64,000 bases of DNA from Haemonchus contortus (GCA_000469685.2 LS997567.1:30277299-30341298), one strand, 5' to 3'; counted from the first letter of the stretch, positions 33,400 to 45,385 are shown. Translations and numbers: made by a program. Notes: generated from the letters alone by a model not told the origin.

Positions 33400-35855
33400 T
33401 AAAGCTTCATGGTTGAGTCCTCAGTGCTATACTCTTAAGAAGATCTAATGATTAACGTAATAACTTCCTTTCAAAAACTCTCGAAGATCATTCCGATCGG
33501 AGGTTTTGCAGCTCCTCTCGCTTGAGTTGTGTTGCACCGACTTTCGGCGTGTGAAACGAAGAGAAATACGTCTTGGAATGCGTTCCCAGTGCTCTCAAAA
33601 TGTGTGATAATTCCATAGAGTCAATATGTAGAACGAAACTCTTGCATACGTTCAGGGCATGTTTCATGAAAAGCAAAATGAGCACACGTATGAAGTACTG
33701 GAATTTTTATGTCATGTCTATAAGTGCATTGCTCTACCAACTGCGCCTCCCTAGCACAACGGAACGGCTAAATTTTTCGGATAAATATCTGTGAACAGGG
33801 ATTTAACTCGGGAGGAACACCATCGTATCTTTGTTCCTGTAATCGCCCCGCATATTATGAAGGCACATTTGAGATCACAGTTTGGGAGCATCAATACGAC
33901 AGTACACATTTCATACTGAATGGCGATCGCTGCTTAATACCTGTCCTCCGACCGTTCAGGGGAATACTTGGTTTGAAGTGCTTCCGAAGTCAGGATCCGG
34001 TTAAAAACGACTCGAGAGTAATTTCAAGGAGCTCTTCTAGGAAGTCTGGTATAAGCAGGACCTAAACCTAACTGTATTCAATACTACCACGGAAATGCTA
34101 CAGTAGTGTTCCAATGGTAGAGTAAAAAAGATCATTGAAAGACAAGGTGTCTCATGTTAGGTTTTCTTCCACCAATAAACCACAAACGTCTTTCCCGTCA
34201 TTCATGTCGTCATGTCTACAGCTTGCGGATCCTTGACGTTTTAAGCCAAGGATACAGAATACTCGAAATTTTGCGGTGCCAGCTACTGTTCGTAGGCAAC
34301 CAAAGCAACGTGACAGCTACCAAAACCACCACTGCACAGTCTTTCTCGCTAAGACACGCAGCTTGCGCCCTTTTCCGGTACAAGATTCCACACCCCCGAA
34401 TCGCATGGCATATCAATGACATAAAAGTCTGTTTGGCACAGACGTTGACAACCACAGTTCATGGCACTGTTGTAGAGAGAAAAACAAAACAGAATATCAT
34501 AACACCTTTTATTCCTACTAGGCAAAGAAGAAACTGTAATGGGTTAAAGGATAGGAAGGAATCCGAGGCGTATTGATGGTTGTAAAAATGCCGTTTATTA
34601 AAATTAAAAGATGATAAGTCAGCAGTATGTCTATCACACCTGTTGTTGAGTACGCTGTCTCAGTAATGCAAGGAAAGGCATGAGAACAGCAGAAAGTATT
34701 TGATCATTTCGTGACTTCATTTCAAAACTGAGTTCTTTTGGATAATAACTCTGCGTTGTTGCATAAAAAACCAGCCAGATAACTTGGTGGGAATTCAAGA
34801 GTGTTTTAAAGAGTGAGCATATAGGAGGCAATGCCCTTGGAACAGAAGTATTATAGCAGAGGTTACCATAGTGCCATTGCAATCTGACATTCCAGCGGGT
34901 TGCCTTCAGTTTCAGACCGAGAAAGCCGAAATCATTAAAAAGAGTGGTGCGCGCCAAATAGGCTCCGAGAAGCCGTGGCTATTATAGGGCAGGTGATGCA
35001 CCTACTTAGGCTCTTTTCAAGATCTCCACCTAAACCTGACATATTCCGACTATATCAGGCTAAAATGGCAGTTGAACTAAGTGGATATTGATTGTGATGA
35101 TGTTTTTAAGATTGAACACAACCTCCCTCGGCTGCTCATGATCCCTTGAACGACGTGCAGGCTGGAATAGAGAACCACTAAACGGACAAGGTGAGGAAGA
35201 AAAGTTGAGTGCCTTTCACCTTCCCGTTCTTGTCCTCCACACTTTTGTAGAGAGCACCAAGTATGCTATCCATCACACAATATCCGCAACTGTACTGCGA
35301 CTATGTAGGGAGTTTCCCTGGCAGCCAAGCAGAGTTCTTCTGCTTCTGCTGACACTATCCACCAATGGCCCGTGGCACCGGCTCCACCGACTACATAGGA
35401 GAAATTCATAAATATCGCTGGCTATACGCTTAGCTATCATATAACATGATTTCCATTTCAGAGTTAAGATGAGGGGATAAAGTTGAGATATCGACAGAGT
35501 TAGTCACTCAGACCCGCGTTAATTTTCATCTTCTATTGAAGAATGAAAGATAATGTCTTCGGGCGTAGATCAATCCTGTCTGAGAGACGCACTCCCGTAT
35601 TCGGCTCATTCAGAACTGTGGTGGCGTGCTCGATGCGTATGTAGCTTATACAGTGACTTGCGGTGGTCAGCTCAGTCAGGGTTTTATCCTTCCACACGGG
35701 ACTAGTACCAATTAACCGACTTTGGAGGAATGGAAAGCCTGGTTGGCCTAGACGATACCGATCTGAGATTCAAACTCTTGACTATGCGTGTGTGATAGCG
35801 CCATTTGCCACAACACTACCTCCGGCCTCATTGTTCTATTCAACTTTACCAGCTG
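33400..35855. other. Unassigned interval with a tRNA-like half site
   Basis: No gene recognised in about 2.4 kb. On the minus strand near 33725-33760, ggcgcagttggtagagcaat resembles a tRNA 5' half (A box), but no B box follows, so it is at most a tRNA or SINE fragment. The ORFs at 34154-34576 (plus) and 34634-34957 (minus) have no recognised motif. Confidence 0.35.
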
Positions 35856-37740
35856 TCAACCCGTTGATTATCTCTGTGCTCGAGGGGCATTAACACTGTC
35901 TACATTTATCCCTGTTGCGAGCCAGAGTGGTCCAGTGGATCATTCTCGTTACACGGGGCATGGCATTCTTTCTGTTCGAGTATTTCGTGCAGAAGACTAA
36001 CCATCGCGTTGATGGCCGTGCTGGTGTTCTTTTGACGTCTCGAAGGATCCACTCGGTAACCGCCCTGTTTCGACGGTCATGACCTTATCGCATAAGGTGG
36101 TGTAGACTCCAAGTTGCCGAGGCGTTTGTCCACGCAGAGAGGACTGCAGTGTTGAAGAGATGAGCGCGCGGCCGGATGTTCTTTCTTTGTTTTACTACTG
36201 CTTCGGTAGTATTGCGACGCGTTTCCCTCTGCTCAGCTGCGGAGTTCAGTCTCGCACCATGATTACGGCGCTCCGAAATAAGGTTTTTCACCATGATTGC
36301 TTCTCGACCTAGATACACTTAGCTAGAGCATTTAGAGATATCCGTGTTGCTTAGCGTGAGGGACCAATTCGTTTCCCTTAAGTCAGTTCTTCCTTGGGTT
36401 TAGTCTTGAGTCGATCTTTCCGCAAGCGCTGCTGAGTTCGGCCATTACTCGCCACACCTGCTATATGTATATATGCACGATGTCGTCTGCAAAGCGAATG
36501 GCGATGTAAGTAGCGGCCGCCAACCTTCACTCCTCAGCCATCCTATTCAGCATGACGCACGATGGTTTTTAATGGCGGTAATGAAACCATTGGGTGAAGT
36601 GGTATCGTTCTGCCGAACCCCTTTGTTTATGATGACAGCGACTTCTTTTCAGAGTGGGGAAATCTGGACGTGAAGTTGCCGTAGAAATCACAATTCTCGA
36701 AGCACCCTTATGCATTAGGTAGGAACATCTTGTTTGCCCGGGATCGCGATATCAAGGGCCTTCTTTAAATCTGCGAATGTCGACTGTATTGAATCCTTTC
36801 CATGACCCTTCTCTCTCGCATGGCTGTTTTCCAAGTGATATTCTGTCAATCCCCTTAGGACGCGTGCGAAAAGTATGTAGTTTACAGGAAGCAGGCAGAT
36901 TGAGCGATAGTTGCCAACATCGCCGGGATCTCCCCTTTTATACAGCAACACAGTCTTGCCAGTTTTCCACTACGCGGGCACTTTTCATTTCGACAGGTAC
37001 TGCGCGAACGGCTTAGCCAGAATTTTGTCAACAAAATGTGGGAGATTGTTGTATGTTCTAATTCGATCCTGTCGGATCTGACCGCCGCACAACAATTCTT
37101 CATCGACCTGATAGCATGTGAATTTCGGAAGGAAGGTCCGGAGATGGGATATTCTCGTTTCGCCTAAGATATCAGGTAGGGATGTAGACGTGGCTATCGA
37201 AGAGATCAGGAAAGAAGTCGCGAATTACCTTCTCTATAGCCCCGAGCAAATGCTGTTGCAGTAAATGTTCCGTCAGGACGAGTTCCGTGGCCTTGTAATT
37301 TGCGAAGCCATGATGAGCTTTATGAATGCCCTTCCCGGCCTCAGCGTCTCCGTCCATACCTGCTGCTCTTCTTTCTTTCAGATTTTCCTTGATCGCCTCT
37401 CTGCATAGCTTCACAAGTCAGACTTCTGTTGATGATTGCATGTAGCTCACGCGATTCCACGCTAGCGCCATAGCTGAGAAGTCTTCGAAGAGAGACGTCC
37501 CTTGACTACTTCTAGACTCTAATAATGTCTTGAAGATGTTCGGTTGTATTCTCCACCGTTGTTGTCGATAGCAAAATCTTGCCAGATCCTCGCAAAGGGA
37601 AGCGAAGTGATACCAGTTGATGAAGGTCTTCTAGGCTCGTTTAATGAATTTCGCAGCTTTCTCTCTCGAGATCGAGAAAGTTTCACAAAGGCATTTGCTC
37701 TACTACACGTCAAATTTTCGTATACATGCAGTGCTGCCAA
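35856..37740 (-). mobile_element. RTE-6: strongly decayed RTE retrotransposon
   Basis: Minus-strand RTE blocks in order: EDLKERRAA-like linker (AIKENLKERRAAGMD, about 37395), FFPDLFDSHVYIPT (37190), a DRI-x-LEH region (37070), VLLYKRGDPGDVGNYRSICL (36950), an AFAD segment and the RT FADD box (36482-36493), then the C-terminal region and a 3' end near 35870 with gagccagagtggtcca. 5' truncated, with many stops, deletions and shifts. Oldest-looking of the larger RTE copies. Confidence 0.75.
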
Positions 37741-38690
37741 AAAATTATAGGCTTTTTTCTCCGAGCTGTAGGAAAATCAAGGTGATAAGGTAGATTCCAC
37801 ATAAACGGGTTGAAGTTACTCTGCGTATGACCGCGTCAAAGTTCGCTCTACAAAAGCCATTGTTCCAACTGTCTCGACACGATCGTTACTGGAAACGAGG
37901 AGGGGTAAGCCAAGGAAACTATCAAGGAGGCGTCAACGGGAGCATGTAGATCAACAACCATTGACAGTCTCAAGAGGTGGGGGGGGGGCTCTCATCATTA
38001 GATGTTCTGGATGACAAAATCACAACTAGTGCACACCCCTGTAGCCTGATGGGTGAAGTTTTTCTGCTACACAGCAACTCAAGACCACATGTGGCAAATG
38101 AAATCCAGAAGACAATCCACGATCCTAACCCCATTGTTTTCACTCCTGACCATAATCTCCTGATCTCGCTCAAACGAACGACCACTTGTTCCGCTCGCCT
38201 GCTCACTTCCTTAAAATAAGAGCTACGATGTTCGCGATGTCTCCTGAATGGACCTTCAGTCACACTCTGCGTCGAAGACGACAGAATTTTGGCGGAAACG
38301 TATCCGTTCACTGATCAATCGATAGATGTTTCTCGTAGAGAGTTGTGTTCAATATTTGACATGACAACGTTTGTTTTGTTTTTGTTTTTGTTTTGAAAAA
38401 ATTGTGCAGTTCTGGGAGCTGGCACCACGCATTACTTCAAACTCAGCCTGATAAATCATTGTGAAAAGTCATTACTTCTGCGAATAGAGAGGTAATGCAT
38501 AGTGGTCAGAATTAGTCTTTGTGTCTTCATATTCATTGACTCTATTCCCGCCATACTTCTACTTCTCGTGCCCATTCATTTCCAGCTGGTACCCACTCGC
38601 GAAAAGCATTCATTCAAGTACAGTCAGTTTAACATTTCTCTAGTACAGATTTATTTTTTTAACAGTACACGAGGTTAAATACAATTCCGT
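37741..38690. other. Unassigned interval
   Basis: No gene recognised. A run of ten G near 37978-37988 and a gtttttgtttttg-like T-rich simple stretch near 38375 are the only features. Overlapping frames at 37970-38311 have no motif. Confidence 0.35.
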
Positions 38691-38691
38691 T

Positions 38692-38728
38692 GGCTGACGT
38701 TCCGGCGATTTCCGCCTTCTGCGAAACC
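38692..38728 (-). ncRNA. Hammerhead-like ribozyme relic of PLE-G
   Basis: Read on the minus strand: GGUU with AGCC (stem I), a damaged core UCGCAGA, stem II GGCG/CGCC, GGAA in place of GAAA and CGUC before the cleavage point. It is in the expected place downstream of the PLE-G coding end. The core changes make activity very unlikely. Confidence 0.45.
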
Positions 38729-40579
38729 TAAAGAAGATGGGAACCATTCCATGATTTATGCGACCGAATGTCTTACCCTCCCCAGGGCCTTCGAAACCAT
38801 TCGAGTCATCGCGCGATTAATAGTAGTTAGATGATGAATCATACCTTCCAGATCAGCGGAGTCAGTCCACAGCGACAACAGTAGTGTATATCAGGCCGAT
38901 TTGTGTTCACGGTTCCGGCTGGAAGGCTAGTCTTATATAGGGGACAGTTCCGCGTTATTGACACACGTTCTTCCCTGCGGTTCATTTTTGAATGTCTGAC
39001 CCGAATCCAGGTTCCGCGCGGCTGTCTAAGTTCCGACTCGACTATGTCCTCAGAATCGCCTCCGTTATGAGATTGCTCTAGCTAGCCTGTGGCAAGCTAG
39101 TGCAGTAGATGACCGCGACCTCGCCTTCACCTCTGAGGGCTCCCTAACACGATCGTGAAGTGGTTTAGCCGTCCGCGGCTCTATATATTCGTCTTCACAA
39201 TTTTGACAAATTATTCTGTAGACGACACCTGCGATGGCGCAGTCTCCATCACTGCCATAGAACAGACCACACAGACCTCAGTCGCGAATGTGCGGTCATA
39301 GAGGCGGTTTCGAGAAAGGCGATGTTCTAGGTATTGGGAGAAAGGGGAGAGGGGGGTGAGAGTCTTCCAGACCCGATCCCTCCAGACACCTCCTTATGAA
39401 AGCGCCCACTTCATCAGAGTTGAAAGGTAGTATGGAGGGAATTTTGTCGTTCAGAAGACCTCTACTAGGTTCGCTGGAGCCACCACTTGTCGTGAACCTA
39501 TGAAAGTGCGGGGGACATCTGCAACCTCAAGCTCAGCGATGTTCTAGCCATTTCCCTTGATTCTTTCCTTTCAACCTCTCCGTTGGAAACTTTTGCGCAG
39601 TCCGGAACATGCTTTTGACCACCGCGCGTTTCGTCTGCCGAGGATGCGCATAATGCCACTAAGCAATTATATTTTTGTCACTGGGCTTTCTATACCACAT
39701 TGTGACAAAGGTGCACCCCTGACTTGTACATAGGAAAGCTCCAAAAAGAAAAAAGCTAGCATCCGGACAGCTTTGCACGGGTTAGCTTGATAAGCTCAGA
39801 TTGCCTATTTGTGATGCCGAAGAATTTGTCCATCCCCTCTTGTGTCGACCAGACTACGAAGCAGTCGTCGATGTATCCGCGGTACATCTGGATACGTTGC
39901 AGATGAGGCACTCCTTTAGAAGTCCCATCATCGTCTTGTGGAAAAACTCTTCATGTTAGAAGCTCCAAAACGGCAAGTGCATTATTTTGAGTGGTATACA
40001 GAGCTCACAAGTCGAATGATTCCATGGCACAGGAGCAATTGAAGCGCACGTTTTCGAGGTTATTTAAGAACATCTAAATGTTGGCAAGATGCGAATATAA
40101 ATAGAAGCAATTGTGCCAGAATGGTGTCTAGCAGCTAAGCGATTCTGTCACTGGGACCCCAACCCAGCTAATGGTGGGTCCAGCCTTGCAAGGGAATGAC
40201 TTTCAAGGGCGAATCGTCCGTAAGATTTTATGGATTGTGATCAGAAGGTAAAACACGGGGCAACTTTGTGGCACTAATTTAGGACGTCTGATTATATTAG
40301 AGCCAGGCCCGCTGATTTCGCCATGGTCGCCCATTCCCCCATTCAGCCTTCTAAACTGCGACTGATACTCGGTAAAGGGAGTGGTCTTCGAGATGCTGTT
40401 CTGTTTTGTGATCGAGTTGACGAGGGATCACTACGAACTCCCCTTCCTTGTCACTCCGAAAAGCCTGATGGTACGAGATTTGATTGGTTTTGAAGCTGCC
40501 AAATCCCGTGAACCTGCTGGTGCGATAGATAAGAAGGCAAGTGCTTTTTGGTACCTACTAAACACCTTATACACCTTAA

Positions 40580-41144
40580 AGGTACAGTTCACGATAACTT
40601 CAGGTAAACCAGATTATGACGAAAAATGGAAGATAAGATAGAAAATATTGCGATGAAGGCGGAGAAACTGCGTGAGTCGGTGTTTCCAAAGTGAAAAAAG
40701 GCTCCGAAAAATCGTTAAAAAGTGGGATGGGCGAGAGTTGGACCAGAAAAATGAAGAAGAGTGGGGCATTTGGACGAGCTATACAATGTGGGTCATTGCA
40801 TACGTAAGGGTCCTGGTGCAAATACCTGACTACGGTAAGCGAAAATTCATCCATTTATAAGCATAAGTAAGCAAAAAAACCCTAGCAACAGCAAACTAGC
40901 TCACTTATCTCAGCCTCGTTGCGTGGGGAATCGAATAAGGAATCGCGGCAGCAGAGAGAATAACAGAGGAGAAAAGAATGGGAGAAAAACATAGCTTCAT
41001 CACTCGGCAATCACTTGGTTGTGTGTGGGTTCCAGAACGAATAGTTGCAATCTGTATCGCCTTGACCCTCGTCTGACGTTACATCGATCGAGGGGAGGGA
41101 AAGCCCCGCGAGGCAGCAACAGAGAATTATCGTGAACTGTGCAT
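40580..41144. mobile_element. 565-bp TTAA-flanked MITE inside PLE-G
   Basis: Terminal inverted repeats are aggtacagttcacgataa (40580-40597) and its near complement ttatcgtgaactgtgcat (41127-41144). TTAA flanks both ends (40576-40579 and 41145-41148). Joining the flanks restores the PLE reading at FADEVFK, matching PLE-C near 43095-43115. TTAA duplication is typical of piggyBac-type transposition. No transposase is encoded, so it is non-autonomous. A single similar end, atcgtgaactgtac, occurs at 62927-62940. Confidence 0.8.
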
Positions 41145-41400
41145 TTAAATACCTCATCAGCAAATATCCGAGATCTGAAGTCTGAAGCGGCATTAGGCTT
41201 CTGTAGTTTGAAGTCGATTTGAGTGAAGGGGATATTGAGCGCAGATGTTGACAAGTTGGTAGGCGAGCCACTACTGTCTGTCTTTGCCTTATAACGGAGG
41301 CAATCCTGAAGCTTGTGTTTGCTGCAGATTTCCTCCATTCTCAGTATCTTTTTTTGCACCAAACCCTGCAGCCATGTTTCGCACTGCAAGCAAGGGGGAG

Positions 41401-42162
41401 TCATCGGTCCAATTGTCAATACATCGCCACGTTGTTACGCTTGCTATCATCGTTCAAAAGAGCCAGAATCCAACCTCTTATCCTTTTGCTTTGGCTTTCT
41501 TCTAGACTCTTTCCTGCTTCCTGAATGTATCGTTTTATAGCTTTCTAGCTGAATATCTCGCCTTCTCACTGTGAGATTCCAAATCCAGATGCCCATTTCA
41601 AATTGTTTTTTGTTCAAACATCATGTATAGTATGGACGTATCTGACAGAAGCCTCTAGCTAGAACAAAACTCGTCGCACGTAAAAAATTGAATCGCCACC
41701 AATTCCCATGTATCACTTGCGCTCTTGCTGATCACAGATCTTGGCAAGTGCCAGTGCTGTACCCATTCATGCACCTATCCATCCATTCATTCCTTTTAGG
41801 GAATAATGTCCAAGAAATCGCCTTTACTTGGAGGACATGGCGCAACCATTCCCCTCGTTCACGGATCGTGAAGAGGTTTTCTAGCTAGCAACTGTTCTGG
41901 TGGTCTTCTCGTGAACGATGATGGTCTTGTGGAATGATGTTGAGTATATTGTGGATTACAGTCAGCCAAAAGAACGGACTTAGTCTATCGTCACTGCCTA
42001 CAATCTTGGGAAACGAATTCTCCGCGAACGAATAACGAAGTAAATGCTTCACTTTCCTGGAGGAAGAACGTGAAGTCAGGGTCTTGCTTTGCAATTTTCT
42101 AATCTGGCTTTGTCTGGACTGAATGCTCCATCGACAAAATCAGACAAGAAGTCGCAGAAAAC
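41401..42162. other. Unassigned interval upstream of PLE-C
   Basis: No gene recognised. Open frames are short, and the minus frame 41885-42094 has no motif. Confidence 0.35.
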
Positions 42163-42174
42163 CATGTCCACTAC
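42163..42174 (+). repeat. Target-site duplication, left copy (PLE-C)
   Basis: catgtccactac, identical to 45140-45151. The first c at the right may belong to the element end (gaaaatcaac), so 11 or 12 nt. Confidence 0.88.
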
Positions 42175-42267
42175 GAAATGAAATCCGCGCCGAAACGTTA
42201 GCCGGAATAAAGTTGTTTTCTCATCAACCTCGTCCGAGTTCAAGCAAAGAAAATCAACGTTTGCACT

Positions 42268-44874
42268 ATGCCGAGGTTTAGAGATAGCCGTACATGGCGA
42301 TTATTGCGCAACGTGCCAACTCAATTCCAACGGCTCGTCAAAGAAGTCCTGTCTTTGAGACAGAAAATTGTCTCAGTACGACAGTCAATCTACTTCCTTC
42401 GTCGCTGTCTAGATCACCGTATAGTTCCTAATTTCATTTCGAAGAAACGATTACGTGATCTTTTAAGCAGCTCAAAGAGCGACCGCAAGATATTTGAGAT
42501 TGAAATGCAATTACTTTGTTTAGCACTACGAACTAGGCGTGATCATATGTTTTCGATGTTGAAGAAGTGTGTGTCAAAAGAACAGTGCTGTGCTCGATAT
42601 CTGGAGGATCGCCTTTGGAAGAGGATAGTGGGTGAGTCCAAGTCGATTTGTGATTCTATCTGATCCAAAGTCAAAACTACCTTACAAAAGAAATTCGATA
42701 ACCTTTGCAGTACATCACGCAATTTCAAAGATGGGTCATCTCCTACCATGACTGGTCGGGTTCCCGCAGAACACGCAACCAGTATGACAGGGCAATCGGA
42801 TATGAAGGGATCCAGAGTCACAGTGCTGGGAGACTTCCCTTTACCGGACTGCGCACGCTCTTTGTTGGAATTGGGCCCCAGTTTCTCACCATCTCAGTCC
42901 ATTTCCACCTTTGTTCTGCGCAGAATTATATGCAACTTACATGACCTCCAAGACCGGCTCCGGTACAAGGCTAAGATCGACAGCGGTTCCCCCATACCTG
43001 GCCCTAATACAAACGCCCTTAACGTGCCATTTCCTCGCACGTACTTCAAACAACAGGAGCCCAACGTTTGTTCCGATGTCAGCTTCAGAATATTCGCTGA
43101 TGAAGTATTTAAAGTGCTCGGTATATACCAAAAACAACGCATGCCATCGAACATCAGCCGAGAGCAAGCTTATGGTCTGAAGCTGCTTCAAGATTTAATC
43201 AAGTCCCGGACCATCAGATTGTCCGTTAGTGACAAAGGAGGAGAATTTGTGGTGATCCCCCGTCAACTTGACGTTATCATAACAAAACATCATCTGGGAG
43301 ATACCTCAATTTACCGGCCATCTTCAGCCAAGGACTTTCAAACGCAGTGTCGCAGACTGAACCGAGTGCGGATGACTACAGCCAAATCAGCGGGTTTGGA
43401 TCATTCCTTGACAACACGGCTCAGAATCGAGTCACCGTGCTGCCCCGTGCTATACTTGCTGATAAAAACACATAAGTTCGCAGCAACGGACGATTTGGCA
43501 TCAATTGCCCCCACCTCGATCAAAGTTCGGCCCATTGTCAGCTGCGTTGGTGGTCCCACTGATCGGATAGGATGGTTCCTCAATGTAATCTTGGTGCAGC
43601 TTCTCAAATACATACCATCCCACCCGACGAACACCCAGATGTTCCTGAACAAGCTTCAGGCACTTCAACCCAACAGTGCCTGCGTCATGGAATCATTTGA
43701 TGTAGAGAGTCTCTACACTAACGTGAGTAATGTTTCCGCCATGGAAGCAGTACTAGAACTGCTAAATCAGTATCAAAGCGTGATCAACATGCATGGATTC
43801 TCTATTGATCAAGTGATGTCATTATTGAAAGAATGTCTCAGTTGCAACATCTTCAGGTGGTCAGGAGAGTATTTCGAGCAGATCAGGGGCTTAGCTATGG
43901 GGCAACGTCTGGCACCTATTCTGGCTATAGCCTTTATGTCCAAAATTGAAGCGCCAGTTTTGGAACACCGCCCCATGCTCTACTGCCGCTATATTGATGA
44001 CTGCTTCGTAGTTTGCTCGACGCAAGAACAGATGGACATGTGTTTCGACCTACTTAACACTCAATCCGAGCACATCCGACTGACAAGAGAACGACCCTCT
44101 GAAAGCTGGCTCACATTTTTGAATGTACAAGTGAGGCTGCACAGCGGGATGCTTTCAACGAAATGGTACAGGAAGCCCAGCAACAAGAATATCATCGTGC
44201 ATTGCCACTCGGCTCATCCTTTTCAGACTAAGCGGGCCGTTGTAAGGAATATGTTCCGTACAGCAGCCAGCGTCTGCAGTGGAGAAAATGAGCGAAGAGA
44301 ATCAGTGAAGATGGCACACGAAATAGCTGCGCTCAATGGCTACGTACCTTCTTCGACCTCCCACAGGGAACGAAATGCGGTCACTAACAACAGACCGCGT
44401 GGTACCTCACTGAACGGCAAAATTCCGTTCATTATACCATTCGTCTCTGGTGAGCTCAGCACTTCCATAAGGAGGTGTCTGAGTGTGTGGTCTGCCCAAC
44501 TGGCAAGGAAGGCAAGGAAGGAAGGCGATTGTACAATCGCAGGGGTGGTCTACAAGATCACATGTTGCAGTTGCGGAGAGGAATACATCGGCGAAACATC
44601 AAGACCGCTATACGTACGCATCAAGGAACACGTAGAAGGCAAGGTCAGGTCACGAGTGTCATCTGCCTTGGGTGCCCACAGGGTGGAAAGTCATTGTAGA
44701 GCCGATTTCGAGATCACGGCCGCGGTCTTGGCACGAGAATCGCAAACACCCGCACGAAAAACCCTCGAAGTATTCTGGATTCAGGTCGCTAGACCAAAAA
44801 TGGACCGGAAGGAAGAGGGTATCACAATCACGCGGGAGCTGAGGCCGTATATAAGGTTGGCCTTCCACCAGTGA
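42268..44874 (+). pseudogene. PLE-C polyprotein (RT + GIY-YIG), one nonsense codon
   Basis: 868 codons in one frame, broken only by TGA at 42661-42663 in DSI*SKVK; PLE-A has Arg (DSIRSRAK), so a CGA-to-TGA transition is likely. Domains: MPRFRDSRTWRLLRNVP start, VTVLGDFPLPDCARSLLELG (about 189), LSVSDKGGEFVVIPRQLD, IKTHKF, VRPIVSCVGGPTDR, FDVESLYTNVSN (motif A), GLAMGQRLAPILA, YCRYIDDCFVV (YIDD 575-578), KWYRKPS and GIY-YIG (EEYIGETSRPLYVRIKEHVE). Between RRCL and GDC the sequence is shortened by roughly 35 residues and frame-altered near 44475-44520, where the alternative frame still reads CVVCPTGKEG. The Cys-rich knuckle is therefore lost although the frame recovers. It probably cannot mobilise itself. 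Confidence 0.92.
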
Positions 44875-45139
44875 GTCTGAATCACATCTAGTCCGAGAGC
44901 TTAGTGGTTTCTGGGTGGTCGCGGAGATCGGACTGATCGACAGTGAGTGGCCCAACTTACAATTGCGTGATGACCTCTGAGGTTTCGAATTCCTGTAGAG
45001 TGGTTGATGGGTTTGGTCGGGTAATCATGAGTTGCTTCGATTGTTCCAGGCTCTGAAGAAGGCGATCCGCGCCGAAACGTTAGCCGGAATAAAGTTGTTT
45101 TCTTATCAACCTCGTCCGAGTTCAAGCAAAGAAAATCAA
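44875..45139 (+). repeat. PLE-C 3' pLTR
   Basis: Non-coding repeat downstream of the stop. Its last 60-80 bases (ggaataaagttgttttct, caacctcgtccgagttcaag) are repeated just before the ORF start at 42200-42267, identifying it as the unit-joining repeat. Confidence 0.85.
45049..45085 (+). ncRNA. Hammerhead-like ribozyme motif of PLE-C
   Basis: Stem I GGCU (45049-45052) with AGCC (45082-45085); core CUGAAGA (45053-45059), all invariant bases present; one extra A (45060); stem II GGC/GCC (45061-45063, 45071-45073); GAAA (45074-45077); CGUU with predicted cleavage after 45081. Stem III is the palindrome ACGU, as in minimal type I hammerheads that act as dimers. A 5'-truncated copy lies at about 42180-42203. 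Confidence 0.7.
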
Positions 45140-45151
45140 CATGTCCACTAC
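45140..45151 (+). repeat. Target-site duplication, right copy (PLE-C)
   Basis: catgtccactac, identical to 42163-42174. Confidence 0.88.
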
Positions 45152-45385
45152 CTTTTAGGATGCACAGATTGCTGAGTCTAGGGGTCGATAGCATGTTAAT
45201 TTGGCACCATGACTGGCGAAGCTCTGTAGGGTTGGTACTCCCTCTTCAGAGTACTTCTATAATGTCTCATTGTTTAACTTCGCGAGCTCAAAAGTCAACC
45301 AATGCCTACTGCTCCCACGGTTCTTCAATGACACAATTTTTTGCAAACAGACTGAAAGCTCCCCATTAAAGACGTTTTCTGGTAA

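Larger units (their letters stand above)
38692..41400 (-). pseudogene. PLE-G: decayed Penelope-like element, interrupted by a MITE
   Basis: On the minus strand: LQDCLRYKAKTDSSGSP, then SALNIPFTQIDFKLQKPN and RIFADEVFK (41320-41145), an interruption by the MITE, then FKVYKVFSRYQKA with KPIKSRTIRL (40575-40460), EGEFVVIPRQLDH, an RT segment with GWGPSDRIA, RGYIDDCFVVWSTQEGMDKF (about 39890-39830), EVERKESREMA (39590), a CAIAGVVYRIICQNCE-type GIY-YIG lead (39240-39180) and EERVSITRNCPLYKTS near 38970-38925. These follow the order of PLE-C. Stops and shifts are numerous, so it is an old copy. Confidence 0.8.
42163..45151 (+). mobile_element. PLE-C: single-copy Penelope-like element with 12-nt target-site duplication
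   Basis: Flanked by catgtccactac at 42163-42174 and 45140-45151. Between them: a short 5' pLTR remnant (42175-42267) starting inside the hammerhead-like motif, the ORF (42268-44874), and the 3' pLTR (44875-45139) with a complete hammerhead-like motif and the same 60-bp leader-like end (cgtccgagttcaagcaaag) that precedes the ATG upstream. Unlike PLE-A it has no inverted or tandem partner. The target duplication has the same length as for PLE-A. Confidence 0.92.

Noticed and set aside
33721..33765. tRNA gene on the minus strand (ggcgcagttggtagagc)
   Set aside because: Only the 5' half is tRNA-like; no B box within range.
35175..35245. First exon of the SDR gene (minus, MDSILGALYKSVED)
   Set aside because: No cofactor-binding motif follows and no transcript evidence can be seen; a chance ATG frame is as likely.
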